NCBI GenBank assembly: GCA_948530865.1
Contig: CAOTKV010000003.1
Span: 62,001 to 126,000 of the forward strand
Reading direction: 5' to 3'
DNA: 64,000 nt
Origin: an uncultured Clostridia bacterium
GTDB lineage: Bacteria; Bacillota; Clostridia; TANB77; CAG-508
Shown here: one piece after another, positions 1 through 9,088 of the stretch
Numbering within the stretch: the stretch's first letter is position 1
Layout of the letters: every line of letters starts with the position of its first letter
The notes under the pieces: generated by a model
The model's input: the letters and a program-made list of their open reading frames with translations, nothing else
What the model was told of the DNA's origin: nothing
Database searches by the model: none
Program-made: the position numbers and the translations under genes

Positions 1-143
1 TAAACAAAAAATATTTTTTTCTTTTTATCCTCTTCTTTTAAAAAAATATAAATAATAGAAAAGAAAAATAATGCTAAATACATTCCAGTTCCTTTAAATT
101 GTTTGAAACTTTCTTTTACTATTGTAATGTTTTCTTGAAACAT
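1..143 (-). CDS. Membrane protein, 5' fragment cut by window edge
   Basis: The frame opens at ATG 143, with AAGGAG eight bases upstream, just after the stop of the preceding gene. It is still open at base 1, so 47 codons are visible. The fragment starts MFQENITIVKESF and has one hydrophobic stretch at about residues 21-35, followed by a run of lysines and glutamates. It is the most distal visible gene of the leftward glycan operon and immediately follows a polytopic membrane protein. I do not recognise the family. The function is unknown; from its position it probably belongs to surface-glycan assembly. Confidence 0.55.
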   Translation of the reverse strand, partial: MFQENITIVKESFKQFKGTGMYLALFFFSIIYIFLKEEDKKKKIFFV

Positions 144-155
144 AACCTTTTCTCC

Positions 156-1199
156 TTATAAAATAAAATATAATATTCCATAACAAATTGCAGGTATACA
201 ACATAAGAAATGTTTAAAAATGCTTTTTATACTTTTATTATAAGCACCATATAATAATCCAAGCACTCCTATTACAATTGATGGAAAAGCAACTCCCATA
301 GTTGTTGTAAATACACCTGCCCAAACTACAAGAAATAATGTAATTTTAGTTATTAATTCATCTTCCTTTTTTTCTTCACTTAAAAACATATAAAATATTA
401 GTGGAATAATTATATTACATAAAACAGCTTTTCCTTGCCAAATTCTAAATAGTAAAAATGAAAATGTTGTTCTTATTGAATAATTTCCAAACAAATTTAA
501 AAAGCAAAACAATAACATAAATATAATAGTATTTTTTAAATCTTTATTAAATAACTCATATCCAAGTAATGCATATATTGAATAAACAATTATTATAAAA
601 ATAATCGGTAAGACGCAATGTGCTACAATTGCTGGATGTATATTTATCCAAGAAGACACTATTGCATAATATACTGGAAATGGTCCTAATTTATATCTAA
701 GATCATTATGCTCTCCACTTAGTTCACCTGTTGTTGGTGAATATTTAAATAATGTATTTGTTTGAACTGAGGTTGTAGCAGTTCCAACATAATACGCATC
801 ATCATCATCAATATGTGTATTGGTTCCAACATACATATACATTTGAAAAACAATTAATACTAAACAAATTATAGTTAATGTTTTAGGAATAGTTAACAAT
901 ACATCAATTATATCCCAAAATATATCTTTAAATCTTTTAAAATTTAGTATTATAGATATTACAGCTAATATTAACAAAACTGCAGTATATGTTATTAATA
1001 AACACTTATATGAAGTTTTTAAAAATATCATTGGAACTGTAAGAATCTGAGCAACAGTAAATTCAATAATATATCCAATTACTAAACCTAATAAAATATT
1101 ATTTTTCTGTTTATCCCAAAATTTTAATATTAATAAACCTAATAATTCTGGAAGTACTATTAAACATAAAATTGTAATTAAAAGTTTCATTATAATCAT
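156..1199 (-). CDS. Polytopic membrane protein, possible GT-C-type glycosyltransferase
   Basis: The 347-residue protein has about nine or ten hydrophobic segments and is certainly an integral membrane protein. After the first helices there is an acidic loop with four consecutive aspartates (HIDDDDAYYVGTA, about residues 130-142). Acidic loops of this kind carry the catalytic residues in GT-C glycosyltransferases, so a lipid-linked sugar transferase is plausible but not shown. It starts four bases after the stop of the O-antigen ligase-like gene, and its AAAGGAG lies inside the end of that gene, so the two are probably translationally coupled. The first ATG was chosen; a second Met follows three codons later. 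Confidence 0.7.
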   Translation of the reverse strand: MIIMKLLITILCLIVLPELLGLLILKFWDKQKNNILLGLVIGYIIEFTVAQILTVPMIFLKTSYKCLLITYTAVLLILAVISIILNFKRFKDIFWDIIDVLLTIPKTLTIICLVLIVFQMYMYVGTNTHIDDDDAYYVGTATTSVQTNTLFKYSPTTGELSGEHNDLRYKLGPFPVYYAIVSSWINIHPAIVAHCVLPIIFIIIVYSIYALLGYELFNKDLKNTIIFMLLFCFLNLFGNYSIRTTFSFLLFRIWQGKAVLCNIIIPLIFYMFLSEEKKEDELITKITLFLVVWAGVFTTTMGVAFPSIVIGVLGLLYGAYNKSIKSIFKHFLCCIPAICYGILYFIL

Positions 1200-1203
1200 A
1201 CTT

Positions 1204-2541
1204 CTAATATTCTCCTTTATTATTTTCTTCTAGTTTTGGACATTCAGGAATAATATTTGCATGTAATAAAGGTATTGTTACAAAGAAAATCATTCCTAAA
1301 CAATCTGAACCACCTATTGAAAATCTACCTAAAGATTCAGAAAACATGTATATAAAATATGCTACATACATACAAACATATATTATTTTATATTTCTTAT
1401 CTAGTTTTTTTGATTTTATCATTTTTACTAATACAAAAATATATATTGATATAAAATACAAAACTTCTATAATTCCACCTGATACAAAAAATTCAATATA
1501 AGTATTATGAAATTGAGTAACCTTCATATTAGCATTTTGTATAGCCTCTACACCTTTAAATCTTCCAGCTCCAAACAATACTGTTCCTGTATTTTCATTT
1601 GCAACATCTAATGCTACATTCCATATTTTAGTTCTTCCTGTTAATGTTTTTATTGAATCAACTCTTAATAATTTATTTAGTAACAATTCAGGGTTTATTC
1701 TATAAAGTGCAAATATTCCGATTGCGCCCAATACAGCTAATATAGCAATTATAACTATTTTTTGTGATATTTTCATTCTGTCATTAAATAGTAAATACAA
1801 TCCTAAAAATAATATTGTAACAATTAATCCTGTTCTTGAAGCTGATAGTACCATATTAAATAAAAATATTAGTATACAAGCACAATATAATATTTTAAAT
1901 ATCATTTTTTTATTTCTAACTAACAAAATAATGCATGATATTATACATGGAAATAAAAAATAAGCAAATTGATTTTTTTGAGCAAAAAAGCTTTTTGGTG
2001 TATATATTTTTCCTTCAAGCTTAATAATTTTTAATGTTGCTAAAATATCTTGGTAATATAAAATAAAATTAAATACACATGCAACTATTCCCATTAAAAT
2101 TAAACATTTCATAAAATTGTAAATATATTTTTCATCTAAATCCATATTTATTAACAATATAAATAAAAATAGTATATTAGCAAACTTACAAGGAATATTA
2201 AATATATCAAAAAGATAATAATTTCCATTTTTTACATTTATAATTTGTACTATAGACCACATTAAAGTAACTCCAATTAATAATGTAAATTCTATAATCA
2301 TTGCTTTTGAAATTTTTATTTTTTTTATATAAAAGAAAAATAAAATTATAAAACCAGTACCAAATGCTGGTACTAAAATATCAGTTCCTGCTGCTTTTGA
2401 TGTTTTTGTATTATAATTTAATCTAATTAATGTAAAAAAATTTAAAAACACTATTATAAATAAAATTATTGGTAATGCATTTTTATTAAAAATTTTACTA
2501 AATATATTTTTTCTTGGTTTATCTTGATAGCTATACTCCAT
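1204..2541 (-). CDS. O-antigen ligase/polymerase family (Wzy-like) membrane protein
   Basis: About 445 residues with ten or more transmembrane helices. There is a large extracytoplasmic loop in the C-terminal half, around the segment LTGRTKIWNVALDVA and FGAGRFKG, which is the usual Wzy_C/O-antigen ligase pattern (TGR...W...N, then G.G). Such enzymes polymerise or ligate lipid-linked repeat units outside the membrane. I chose ATG 2541 because GGGAG lies six bases upstream; an ATG at 2556 has no usable spacing to a Shine-Dalgarno. The gene overlaps the end of the flippase by 11 bases, as expected of an export pair (Wzx then Wzy). Confidence 0.85.
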   Translation of the reverse strand: MEYSYQDKPRKNIFSKIFNKNALPIILFIIVFLNFFTLIRLNYNTKTSKAAGTDILVPAFGTGFIILFFFYIKKIKISKAMIIEFTLLIGVTLMWSIVQIINVKNGNYYLFDIFNIPCKFANILFLFILLINMDLDEKYIYNFMKCLILMGIVACVFNFILYYQDILATLKIIKLEGKIYTPKSFFAQKNQFAYFLFPCIISCIILLVRNKKMIFKILYCACILIFLFNMVLSASRTGLIVTILFLGLYLLFNDRMKISQKIVIIAILAVLGAIGIFALYRINPELLLNKLLRVDSIKTLTGRTKIWNVALDVANENTGTVLFGAGRFKGVEAIQNANMKVTQFHNTYIEFFVSGGIIEVLYFISIYIFVLVKMIKSKKLDKKYKIIYVCMYVAYFIYMFSESLGRFSIGGSDCLGMIFFVTIPLLHANIIPECPKLEENNKGEY

Positions 2542-3761
2542 TTTTTTCTCCCACATCCTCTTTTTTTGATACTAATAATAAAACAATAAACAATAACCAT
2601 AAAATAATTTTGCAAATCAAATTTGCAATTGTAAATCCTATTAATCCATTTGTTTTGCTTAAACTATATCCTAAAACCGCAAAAATAGCAAAATAAATTA
2701 TATATGTAATAACTAATTTATTTGTATTACTGTATTTTAATAATACAGATTTTATAAGAGTTGTTGCTGTTCCAAAAGCTGTTGTAATTGCAATAGGAAG
2801 TATTAAACAAAGCGCCTCACTCATATATTGACTATACAAAATTTTAAGTGCAATATATGTTAATGGAATTGTAATTATTGTTACAATAATTAATATTGGG
2901 ATATTTGAAAGTAATGTAAGTTTTAAAATTTTCTTTTTACTATCTTTGCTTCTAGCATTTGATACCCATGATAATATAACACTTGACATTGGATTTGTTA
3001 TTAAACTTGCAATCTTTGACATTGAGTTTACTGCATAATACACAGAAACAAGACTAGCACCAAACATTGGATAAATCAAAAACTTATCAAAATAATTCAT
3101 TAAATTTGTTAAAAGCGAAACAAATCCTAACTGGAAAAATTTTTTTATAGTATTAAACATTTCTACAGTTTTAGAAAGTTTCATTTTTAAAATATCAGAA
3201 TTTATTAATGCATAAACTATAGAAACAAACTCTGGTATAAACATTATTAAATATATATTAGAAATATATTTAAATAAAACTAAGCTTACAATAACTCCGA
3301 ACTAAATAAAATAAATTTTGAATAATAACCTTGTTATACTTTTTTTCTAATCTATAAAAACAAGTAGCATATAATCTTACATTCGCCATTAATATTGTTA
3401 GTACTAAAAATATGCTTCCTAAAATAGAATATTTTAAAAATATTAATATTGGAAATGTTATTATTGCCACAATTGGAGAAAGTGTAAGTAAAATTCTTGC
3501 AAAGTCTCCAATAATACTTTTTTCTTTATAATCACTATCTCGCACTAATCTTACATTTCCGAGTTCTCCACCAGTAACATTGCAAATAACATTTAAAATA
3601 GAAATATATAAAACTAAACTTGAATATATTGTATCATCAACAGTTTTAGCAAGTATTGGTAGCAGTACAATTTGTTGTGCAATTATATAAATTCCAAATC
3701 CAATCATATTTAAAATCATATCTGAAAAGAAACTTTTATACTTTTTTAAAAAATTTATCAT
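2531..3761 (-). CDS. Wzx-type polysaccharide flippase, interrupted by a +1 frameshift at CGG
   Basis: Two adjacent frames encode the two halves of one MATE/Wzx-type flippase: residues 1-154 from ATG 3761 (AAGGA upstream) and a second part ending at 2531. The first frame reads NLFYLV, then CGG (3297-3299), and stops eight codons later. If the C at 3299 is skipped, reading continues GVIVSLVLFKYISNIYLIMF directly into the second frame, giving about 409 residues. That is a normal length, with about 12 helices. No other lesion is visible. The protein would flip lipid-linked glycan repeats across the membrane. It lies between GT4 and the Wzy-like gene. It could be a pseudogene or a sequence error, but the same lesion type recurs in two other genes. 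Confidence 0.8.
3296..3302 (-). other. Putative +1 recoding site GTT-CGG-A in the flippase gene
   Basis: On the minus strand the bases read GTT CGG A, with CGG at 3299-3297. The upstream frame reaches a TAA eight codons after CGG. Skipping one base yields GTT GGA and opens the downstream frame with no gap. The heptamer is identical to the site in the germinant receptor gene at 50016-50022. The shift is inferred from frame continuity; no protein evidence is available. Confidence 0.65.
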
Positions 3762-3772
3762 TATCTATCCTT

Positions 3773-4963
3773 TTATTTTTCTAATATATTTTTAATAATT
3801 TTATATGTATTTTTTCTATCAAATTTTTCTTCAGCCAAACATCTATTATTTTTTCCAAGTCTTTCTCTTAAACTTTTATCTTTATATAACATTTCAATTT
3901 TTTCTGCAAGCTCTTCTGGATTGCTTACTTCAACATTATATCCAATTTGATAATCTTCAACTAATTTTCTATATTCTATACATTCTTGATTATTTACAAC
4001 TGGAAGTCCAGCTGCTGCATAATCACCAACTTTATTGATTATACTTTGAGCTGCACCTTTTGTAATTGAATTTACTGCAATATCACAAGAACATAATTTA
4101 CCTATCATTTCATCATAGCTAAGTCTTCCTGTAAATTTACAATTAACATCTTTTTCTTTTCCATAACTTTCAAAAACTTCTTGAAGTGGTCCATCTCCCA
4201 TTACAACAAATAAAATATTTGTTAAACCTTTATCATATAAAATTTTTATACTATCTATTACACATTTTATATCATAACTGTGACCAAGAGTTCCAATATA
4301 CGCCACTCTTACAACATCATCAAAAGGTACTATTTCAAATTCTTTTTTGGCTTTATCAAATTTTTCTAAATCAGTTCCTAAAAATACGCTATTTTTTTGT
4401 TTATATTTTTTATTCGCTTTTGCAGCTCTATCTGCATATGTATTTGAAACAGCAAATATATAATCTGCTTTTGAATAAATATAATCTGCTGTTTTTTTCA
4501 TAGGAGCAAAAATTATATCACTAATTATTGGAACAGAAAATACCATTTTAAAAGCTTCTGGCCACAAATCTTGAACATCTATTATAAATTCAATATTATT
4601 TTTTTCAGCAAACTTTGCCACAACTTTTGCAACATCTAATGAAGGAATTGCACAATAAATACAATTAGGCTTTTCAATTTGCTCTAAATATTTTTTTACA
4701 TTTTTAGCAAATATATAATGTGAACGAAATCTTTTTAAAGATACATTTTTCTTATATCCAGGTTCATCTATTAAAGTTATTTTATATTCTACATTATAAT
4801 CTTCATTTTTTCTTTGCTTTTTTTCTCCATGTGAAAAACTTGACGTAATTAATTCTACATCACAGTTTTCTTTATCTAGTAAATCCAAAATATAAGTAAA
4901 TCTACTATTTCCATTTTCATTAGGTAGTTTAGTAAAGTTAGCAATTACAAGTATTTTCTTCAT
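3773..4963 (-). CDS. Glycosyltransferase family 4 (GT-B fold)
   Basis: The 396-residue protein has the two-domain GT-B layout. The N-terminal part has the motifs GNSRFTYILDLL and IIDVQDLWPEAF. The C-terminal nucleotide-sugar domain has VAYIGTLGHSYDI, VVMGDGP and a late acidic motif near AAGLPVVNNQECIEYRKLVED. These are typical of retaining GT4 enzymes of the WbuB/capsule type, which add a sugar to the lipid-linked repeat at the cytoplasmic face. It starts at ATG 4963 with GAGAGGAG upstream and is followed 11 bases later by the flippase. Sugar donor and acceptor cannot be deduced from sequence. Confidence 0.88.
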   Translation of the reverse strand: MKKILVIANFTKLPNENGNSRFTYILDLLDKENCDVELITSSFSHGEKKQRKNEDYNVEYKITLIDEPGYKKNVSLKRFRSHYIFAKNVKKYLEQIEKPNCIYCAIPSLDVAKVVAKFAEKNNIEFIIDVQDLWPEAFKMVFSVPIISDIIFAPMKKTADYIYSKADYIFAVSNTYADRAAKANKKYKQKNSVFLGTDLEKFDKAKKEFEIVPFDDVVRVAYIGTLGHSYDIKCVIDSIKILYDKGLTNILFVVMGDGPLQEVFESYGKEKDVNCKFTGRLSYDEMIGKLCSCDIAVNSITKGAAQSIINKVGDYAAAGLPVVNNQECIEYRKLVEDYQIGYNVEVSNPEELAEKIEMLYKDKSLRERLGKNNRCLAEEKFDRKNTYKIIKNILEK

Positions 4964-4986
4964 AATATTTTCTCCTCTCTTAAATC

Positions 4987-5964
4987 TTAAGAGTTTTTTC
5001 TATATGCTGGGAAAAATTCTTCATTTTTATCTATGTTCTTTAAAATACACAATTTATCATATATTTCTTGATTCCAAATTTTTCTTCCTATATAAAAATC
5101 TGTATCATAAACTTTAGCAAAATTTTTCTTGAATAAATATAAAGAATCTTCTTCACTATTTGACCTTCCACCACCATGATGAATTAATTTATATCCATTT
5201 TCTTTTCCCCATAAAGTAACAGCATATCTTAATATATAAGCAGGTGATAAATATAAAAATTCTGTTAAAGTCCCAGATAGATGTATGTGAATTATATCTT
5301 TATAAGTAAAATATAATCCAGCAGCTATAACTTTATTTTCAAAAATAGCTTCTATAAAAATAATATTACTTTTAAAATATTTTAGTAAGTTATTAAAATA
5401 TTCATCATCAAAATAATAATAATCAGTTGCACTATTTCTATCCATTGTAGAATAATAAATATCTTTAAAAGAATCAATATTATCAGGTTTTTGAGTAATT
5501 TTATAAGTTACTCCTTTATTCAAAGCTTGTCTTATATTTTTTCTACAACTTTTTCCAAACTGATTTTGAACTGGATCATCTTCTTGTAATTTAGTAATTA
5601 AAGTTTTTCTCATATATTTAGCATTATACATTTTTCCAAAATCTTCATAGTTTTTTACTATTGGATGAAAACGAACAAATTCACTTACTATGTTATTTTC
5701 TAAACAATACTTTGAAAATTCCTCTTGATATCTTTGGAGCAATTTTTCTTTATCACCAATTAAATTTTCTATAATAGAACCACCATATCCATAGGGTGTA
5801 ACTATATCAAAATATTCTTTTCCTTCTATTTTATCTGGAATTTTTCTTATCAAAAATTGATTTGTAATTTTACCATTTTCATCTTTATATTCAAAAATTT
5901 CTGCTTTACCGTTTTCTATTTTTTCGTATAATTTTCCATAATTTTCATCAAAATATAAATCCAT
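4987..5964 (-). CDS. FemAB/BioF2-like GNAT acyltransferase
   Basis: 325 residues resembling the FemAB-related GNAT fold. The segment SCRKNIRQALNKGV (about residues 134-147) resembles the conserved basic patch of FemX/FemAB proteins, and YYSTMDRN and FEAIFENKVIAAGLYF-like segments match the second GNAT half. FemAB-type enzymes move amino acids or acyl groups from tRNA or CoA to cell-wall or glycan precursors; which one applies here is unknown. It sits between a PLP-dependent enzyme and a GT4 in the same operon, so decoration of a glycan with an amino acid or acyl group is a reasonable inference. The AGGAG lies four bases from ATG. Confidence 0.7.
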   Translation of the reverse strand: MDLYFDENYGKLYEKIENGKAEIFEYKDENGKITNQFLIRKIPDKIEGKEYFDIVTPYGYGGSIIENLIGDKEKLLQRYQEEFSKYCLENNIVSEFVRFHPIVKNYEDFGKMYNAKYMRKTLITKLQEDDPVQNQFGKSCRKNIRQALNKGVTYKITQKPDNIDSFKDIYYSTMDRNSATDYYYFDDEYFNNLLKYFKSNIIFIEAIFENKVIAAGLYFTYKDIIHIHLSGTLTEFLYLSPAYILRYAVTLWGKENGYKLIHHGGGRSNSEEDSLYLFKKNFAKVYDTDFYIGRKIWNQEIYDKLCILKNIDKNEEFFPAYRKNS

Positions 5965-5971
5965 ATTTCTC

Positions 5972-7021
5972 CTAACTGATTGTTAAAAATTCTATAATTG
6001 TCTCAATGTATTCTGAGATTTCTTTTTTTGTATATCTTTGATCACATATTAAAGATAATTCTTTTTCAAAAACATTATTTATTCTTTCTTCTAAAGGCCA
6101 ATGTATTGGTAAGTAAACTTGTTTTTCTATTAAATATTTCCTTAACTTATCTCTTAAATCATGTTCTAATATTATAGGCACAAATAAAAGGCTATCATTT
6201 TGATTATAATCTTCTATTAAAAATCTGACGTTTACATTATTTCTTAATTTCTCATATATAATCTTAGCATTTTCTATTCTTGAATTTACAATTTTATTAA
6301 TATTAATTCCCATAATTATTTTTAATGACTCTTCATCTATTGAGTAATTTTTATAGTCTTCATCAAGAACTTTTCCGCTCTGTGCATATTGATTTAAAAA
6401 CATTTCTTTTGATATATTATTAGTGTTTTCTATATAATCTTTTTTATTTTGCATAGCAGACTTTTTTATATCAATCATCTTTGCATTAGATTTTAAATTA
6501 AGCTCTACTTCAAAATTTGAATTCATATTTACTGCAATTCCACCACTTGCAATTGGCATCCATTTTCTTAAACTTCCAATTAAATAGTCGGAATTTTCAC
6601 TGTATCTTTTACTTGAAAAAATACTATGTGTAATATCTTCAATTACAATTTTTCCTTGCTCTTTAAATTTTTTTATATATAAATCCATATTAGTATTAGA
6701 ATAACCAAAATAATTCATGGCTAAAAATATATCAATGTCAGTTCTAAAATCTATATCATACTTTAAACCTTCATTATAATAAACATCATAATATTCAACT
6801 TCAATTCCTAAATCAAAAAATGGTTCAGCCATTGAAGAACAACTATATGATGGTAAATATGCTTTTTTTATTTGCTTATTTTTTAAAATGTTTTCAAGCA
6901 CATAATATATTGAAGTTCTACCTGATAATGTAAATTTTGTATCCTTTCCAATATTCCAAAATTTTGAATTATCACAATTTAAACTTTCACTAAATTCCCA
7001 AAATTCACTACCAATTTCCAT
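5972..7021 (-). CDS. DegT-like PLP-dependent enzyme (fold type I)
   Basis: 349 residues related to DegT/DnrJ/EryC1 aminotransferases but divergent. An aspartate motif (VIEDITHSIF, about residues 127-136) precedes GSLRKWMPIASGGIAV (about 149-164). The lysine of SLRKW is the expected PLP Schiff-base residue, and the aspartate of IED should bind the pyridine nitrogen. Ordinary family members make amino sugars; this one may act on another carbonyl substrate, since the locus already has a canonical DegT enzyme at 9089-10213. It is followed eight bases later by the FemAB-like gene, which suggests a shared modification step. Confidence 0.72.
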   Translation of the reverse strand: MEIGSEFWEFSESLNCDNSKFWNIGKDTKFTLSGRTSIYYVLENILKNKQIKKAYLPSYSCSSMAEPFFDLGIEVEYYDVYYNEGLKYDIDFRTDIDIFLAMNYFGYSNTNMDLYIKKFKEQGKIVIEDITHSIFSSKRYSENSDYLIGSLRKWMPIASGGIAVNMNSNFEVELNLKSNAKMIDIKKSAMQNKKDYIENTNNISKEMFLNQYAQSGKVLDEDYKNYSIDEESLKIIMGININKIVNSRIENAKIIYEKLRNNVNVRFLIEDYNQNDSLLFVPIILEHDLRDKLRKYLIEKQVYLPIHWPLEERINNVFEKELSLICDQRYTKKEISEYIETIIEFLTIS

Positions 7022-7177
7022 ACTACCTCTATAATTTTTAATTTTAATTATTTAATAATTTTCAAAGAATTGTTTTTTTGCAAGGCACTTGAAAAAGAAA
7101 TACCAGAAATGTACTTTGTATATATTGAGGATTTTCTTTTGATAAGTAACGTAGCAAAAGAAAAATTATTTGGAAAT

Positions 7178-7552
7178 TTATGCACGCCAGTCGATAAGAG
7201 ACTCAATAATATTATTAGAAAAACAATAATAATTTTTTTTATCTTTTCTTATCTCATTTTTAAGCTTATCATCATTAGATAATAAAATTGAATTTTCTTT
7301 TAAAATATCTTTTATATCTTTTCTTTCAATTTCTATTAAATCATTAAATAATAAAATGTCTATTTTATTACTTTTTAAAAATTTAAAAACATTTTCTTTA
7401 TTTTGAGTTAATAAATTAATTTTTATATTTTTATTAACACATTGATATAAATACATCATTACAAAAGTATTTATTTTTTCTAAATTTTCAAAACAAGTTT
7501 CAAAATCAATATAAACTTCTTTATAATCAATTCCGAAGTGAATATTTTCCAA
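7178..7552 (-). CDS. Short HAD-like protein paired with ATP-grasp
   Basis: 124 residues beginning at a TTG codon (position 7552) inside the end of the ATP-grasp gene, overlapping it by 26 bases. The opening GIDYKEVYIDFETCF aligns with HAD motif I, but the usual DxDxT is degenerate (DFETC). NLLTQNKENVFKFL looks like motif II, and ILLSNDDKLKNEI with a final LIDWR looks like the motif IV region. Such small HAD proteins often follow ATP-grasp enzymes in glycan loci. Loss of the second catalytic aspartate makes phosphatase activity doubtful. The 156 bases downstream (7022-7177) hold nothing I can identify. Confidence 0.6.
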   Translation of the reverse strand: MENIHFGIDYKEVYIDFETCFENLEKINTFVMMYLYQCVNKNIKINLLTQNKENVFKFLKSNKIDILLFNDLIEIERKDIKDILKENSILLSNDDKLKNEIRKDKKNYYCFSNNIIESLIDWRA

Positions 7553-8453
7553 AGAACTGTTTATCTGCCTCTATTCTTATATCATTAAATGTTATTTCTA
7601 CATCTTGACCTGCAAAATCTTTTAAAGCAATTAATGGCAAGTTAACATCTAAACATCTGCTTAAACTAAATGCCCCAGGAAGCCTTGTGCTTATTTCCAA
7701 CAATTTAAATTTTCCATTTAAATCTTTTTTTATTTGAAAAAACCAAAATCCTCTAAATTCAATTTCTTTATTTAAAGATTCTGCTATATATTTTATTTCA
7801 TCTGAAAGTTCAATTCTTCTTGCGTGAACATCAATTCCAGCAAGCATTCTATCAGCTTGTCTTGGATTACAAAATAGCAATTTTCTATCTTTATTTGTGA
7901 AACAATCTACTGTAACTTCATCTCCTGGCAAATATTCACATATTATCATATCTTGCTCTTTAGCATAAAGTTCTAATTCTTGATTATTATTAACTTTATA
8001 TGCATGTCTTCCTCCCTGATCGTCATCTTTTTTTACAAAAACAGGGAATTTATCAGCTTTATCTTTTTTATAAATTTCAGGAATAAAATTGTAAGCTTTC
8101 ATTTTTTCATATGTCTTGCTTTTATATCTGCATAATAATGAAGTTTCATAATTAGAACATACTATTACAGCATTAATTCTATCTTTATTTTTTTGCAAGA
8201 ACAATGCTAAATCTTCATGTGTAGCAATAATAAATTTAAAATCATATTGCTTTATTTTTTCATTTAAAATTTCTATAAATTTTTCATCTTTAATATTTGG
8301 AATATCATCAATATAATTTTTATAAACATATATCCCATGGTTTTTATTTATTGAAGCACCCCAAAGTTCAAACTCATCATTATATCTTAAAGACATATTT
8401 ATATCAGTTGAAGCTAAAGTTCCACAGTTTAATACTAACACTCTTTTTTTCAT
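7527..8453 (-). CDS. ATP-grasp ligase
   Basis: 308 residues with the carbamoyl-phosphate-synthase-like ATP-grasp layout. There is an N-terminal Rossmann-like part (RVLVLNCGTLASTDI), then a nucleotide-binding lysine region (FPVFVKKDDDQGGRHAY, about residues 131-147) and EYLPGDEVTVDCF. A C-terminal metal-binding segment, KLLEISTRLPGAFSL, takes the place of the usual E.N.R motif. ATP-grasp enzymes activate a carboxylate and join it to an amine or thiol. Next to a HAD protein and a FemAB-like enzyme in a glycan operon, it could make an amino-acid-containing precursor. Its start shares one base with the stop of the sugar transferase (TAATG), so it is coupled. Confidence 0.8.
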   Translation of the reverse strand: MKKRVLVLNCGTLASTDINMSLRYNDEFELWGASINKNHGIYVYKNYIDDIPNIKDEKFIEILNEKIKQYDFKFIIATHEDLALFLQKNKDRINAVIVCSNYETSLLCRYKSKTYEKMKAYNFIPEIYKKDKADKFPVFVKKDDDQGGRHAYKVNNNQELELYAKEQDMIICEYLPGDEVTVDCFTNKDRKLLFCNPRQADRMLAGIDVHARRIELSDEIKYIAESLNKEIEFRGFWFFQIKKDLNGKFKLLEISTRLPGAFSLSRCLDVNLPLIALKDFAGQDVEITFNDIRIEADKQFFGKYSLRN

Positions 8454-9088
8454 TATTGTTCCCCTTTATTTTTTAACTGATTTTTTCTATATTCATCAAA
8501 ATCTATAGTTTTTCCAGTTCCTCTTGTTACTACTCCATCTTTTTTTACTACCTTATAAAACGTTTTAAAAAGAATTTTTAAATCATTTATAAATGTTATA
8601 TTATTTACATATTTAATATCATACGCAAAACGTTCTTCCCAGTTTAAAGTATTTCTACCATTTATTTGAGCAAGACCTGTTAAACCTGGTCTAACATCAT
8701 GTCTATGTCTTTCTGTTTCATTATAATATGGCAAATAGCATACGGCAAGCGGTCTTGGACCTATTAAACTCATTTCACCTTTTAAAATATTTACAAGTTC
8801 TGGCAATTCATCTAAACTAGTTGCTCTTAAAATTTTTCCAAATTTAGTAAGTCTTTCAGAATCTGGAAGTAATTTACCATTTTCATCTTTTTTATCAGAC
8901 ATACTTCTAAATTTATATAATCTAAATATCTTACCATCTTTTCCAGGTCTATCTTGTTTAAAAATTACAGGACTTCCTAGCTTTATTCTAACTAAAATTG
9001 TAACAATTAATATTATTGGTGATAAAAAAATTAATCCAAACAAACTTATTAAAATATCTAACAATCTTTTTACATATTTTTTATACAT
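8453..9088 (-). CDS. Undecaprenyl-phosphate sugar phosphotransferase (PglC/WbaP-type)
   Basis: 211 residues, the monotopic bacterial sugar transferase family. An N-terminal membrane hairpin (about residues 8-32) is followed by IFKQDRPGKDGKIFRLYKFR, SLDELPELVNILKGEMSLIG and the PRPL...RPGLTGLAQING block. It transfers a sugar 1-phosphate from a UDP-sugar to undecaprenyl phosphate, the committed step for a lipid-linked glycan. The length fits PglC-like enzymes that lack the extra WbaP domain. It directly follows the DegT aminotransferase (stop TAA then ATG), so the initiating sugar is probably an amino-modified sugar such as a bacillosamine-type residue; this is inference. Confidence 0.92.
   Translation of the reverse strand: MYKKYVKRLLDILISLFGLIFLSPIILIVTILVRIKLGSPVIFKQDRPGKDGKIFRLYKFRSMSDKKDENGKLLPDSERLTKFGKILRATSLDELPELVNILKGEMSLIGPRPLAVCYLPYYNETERHRHDVRPGLTGLAQINGRNTLNWEERFAYDIKYVNNITFINDLKILFKTFYKVVKKDGVVTRGTGKTIDFDEYRKNQLKNKGEQ

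Noticed and set aside
3270..3761. Two separate small membrane proteins instead of one flippase
   Set aside because: The two frames join without a gap after one base is skipped and give a normal-length flippase. The second frame's first ATG has no ribosome binding site.
7070..7282. Plus-strand 70-codon frame near 7070
   Set aside because: It overlaps the HAD-like gene in antisense and has no Shine-Dalgarno. The hydrophobic end is a by-product of the opposite strand.
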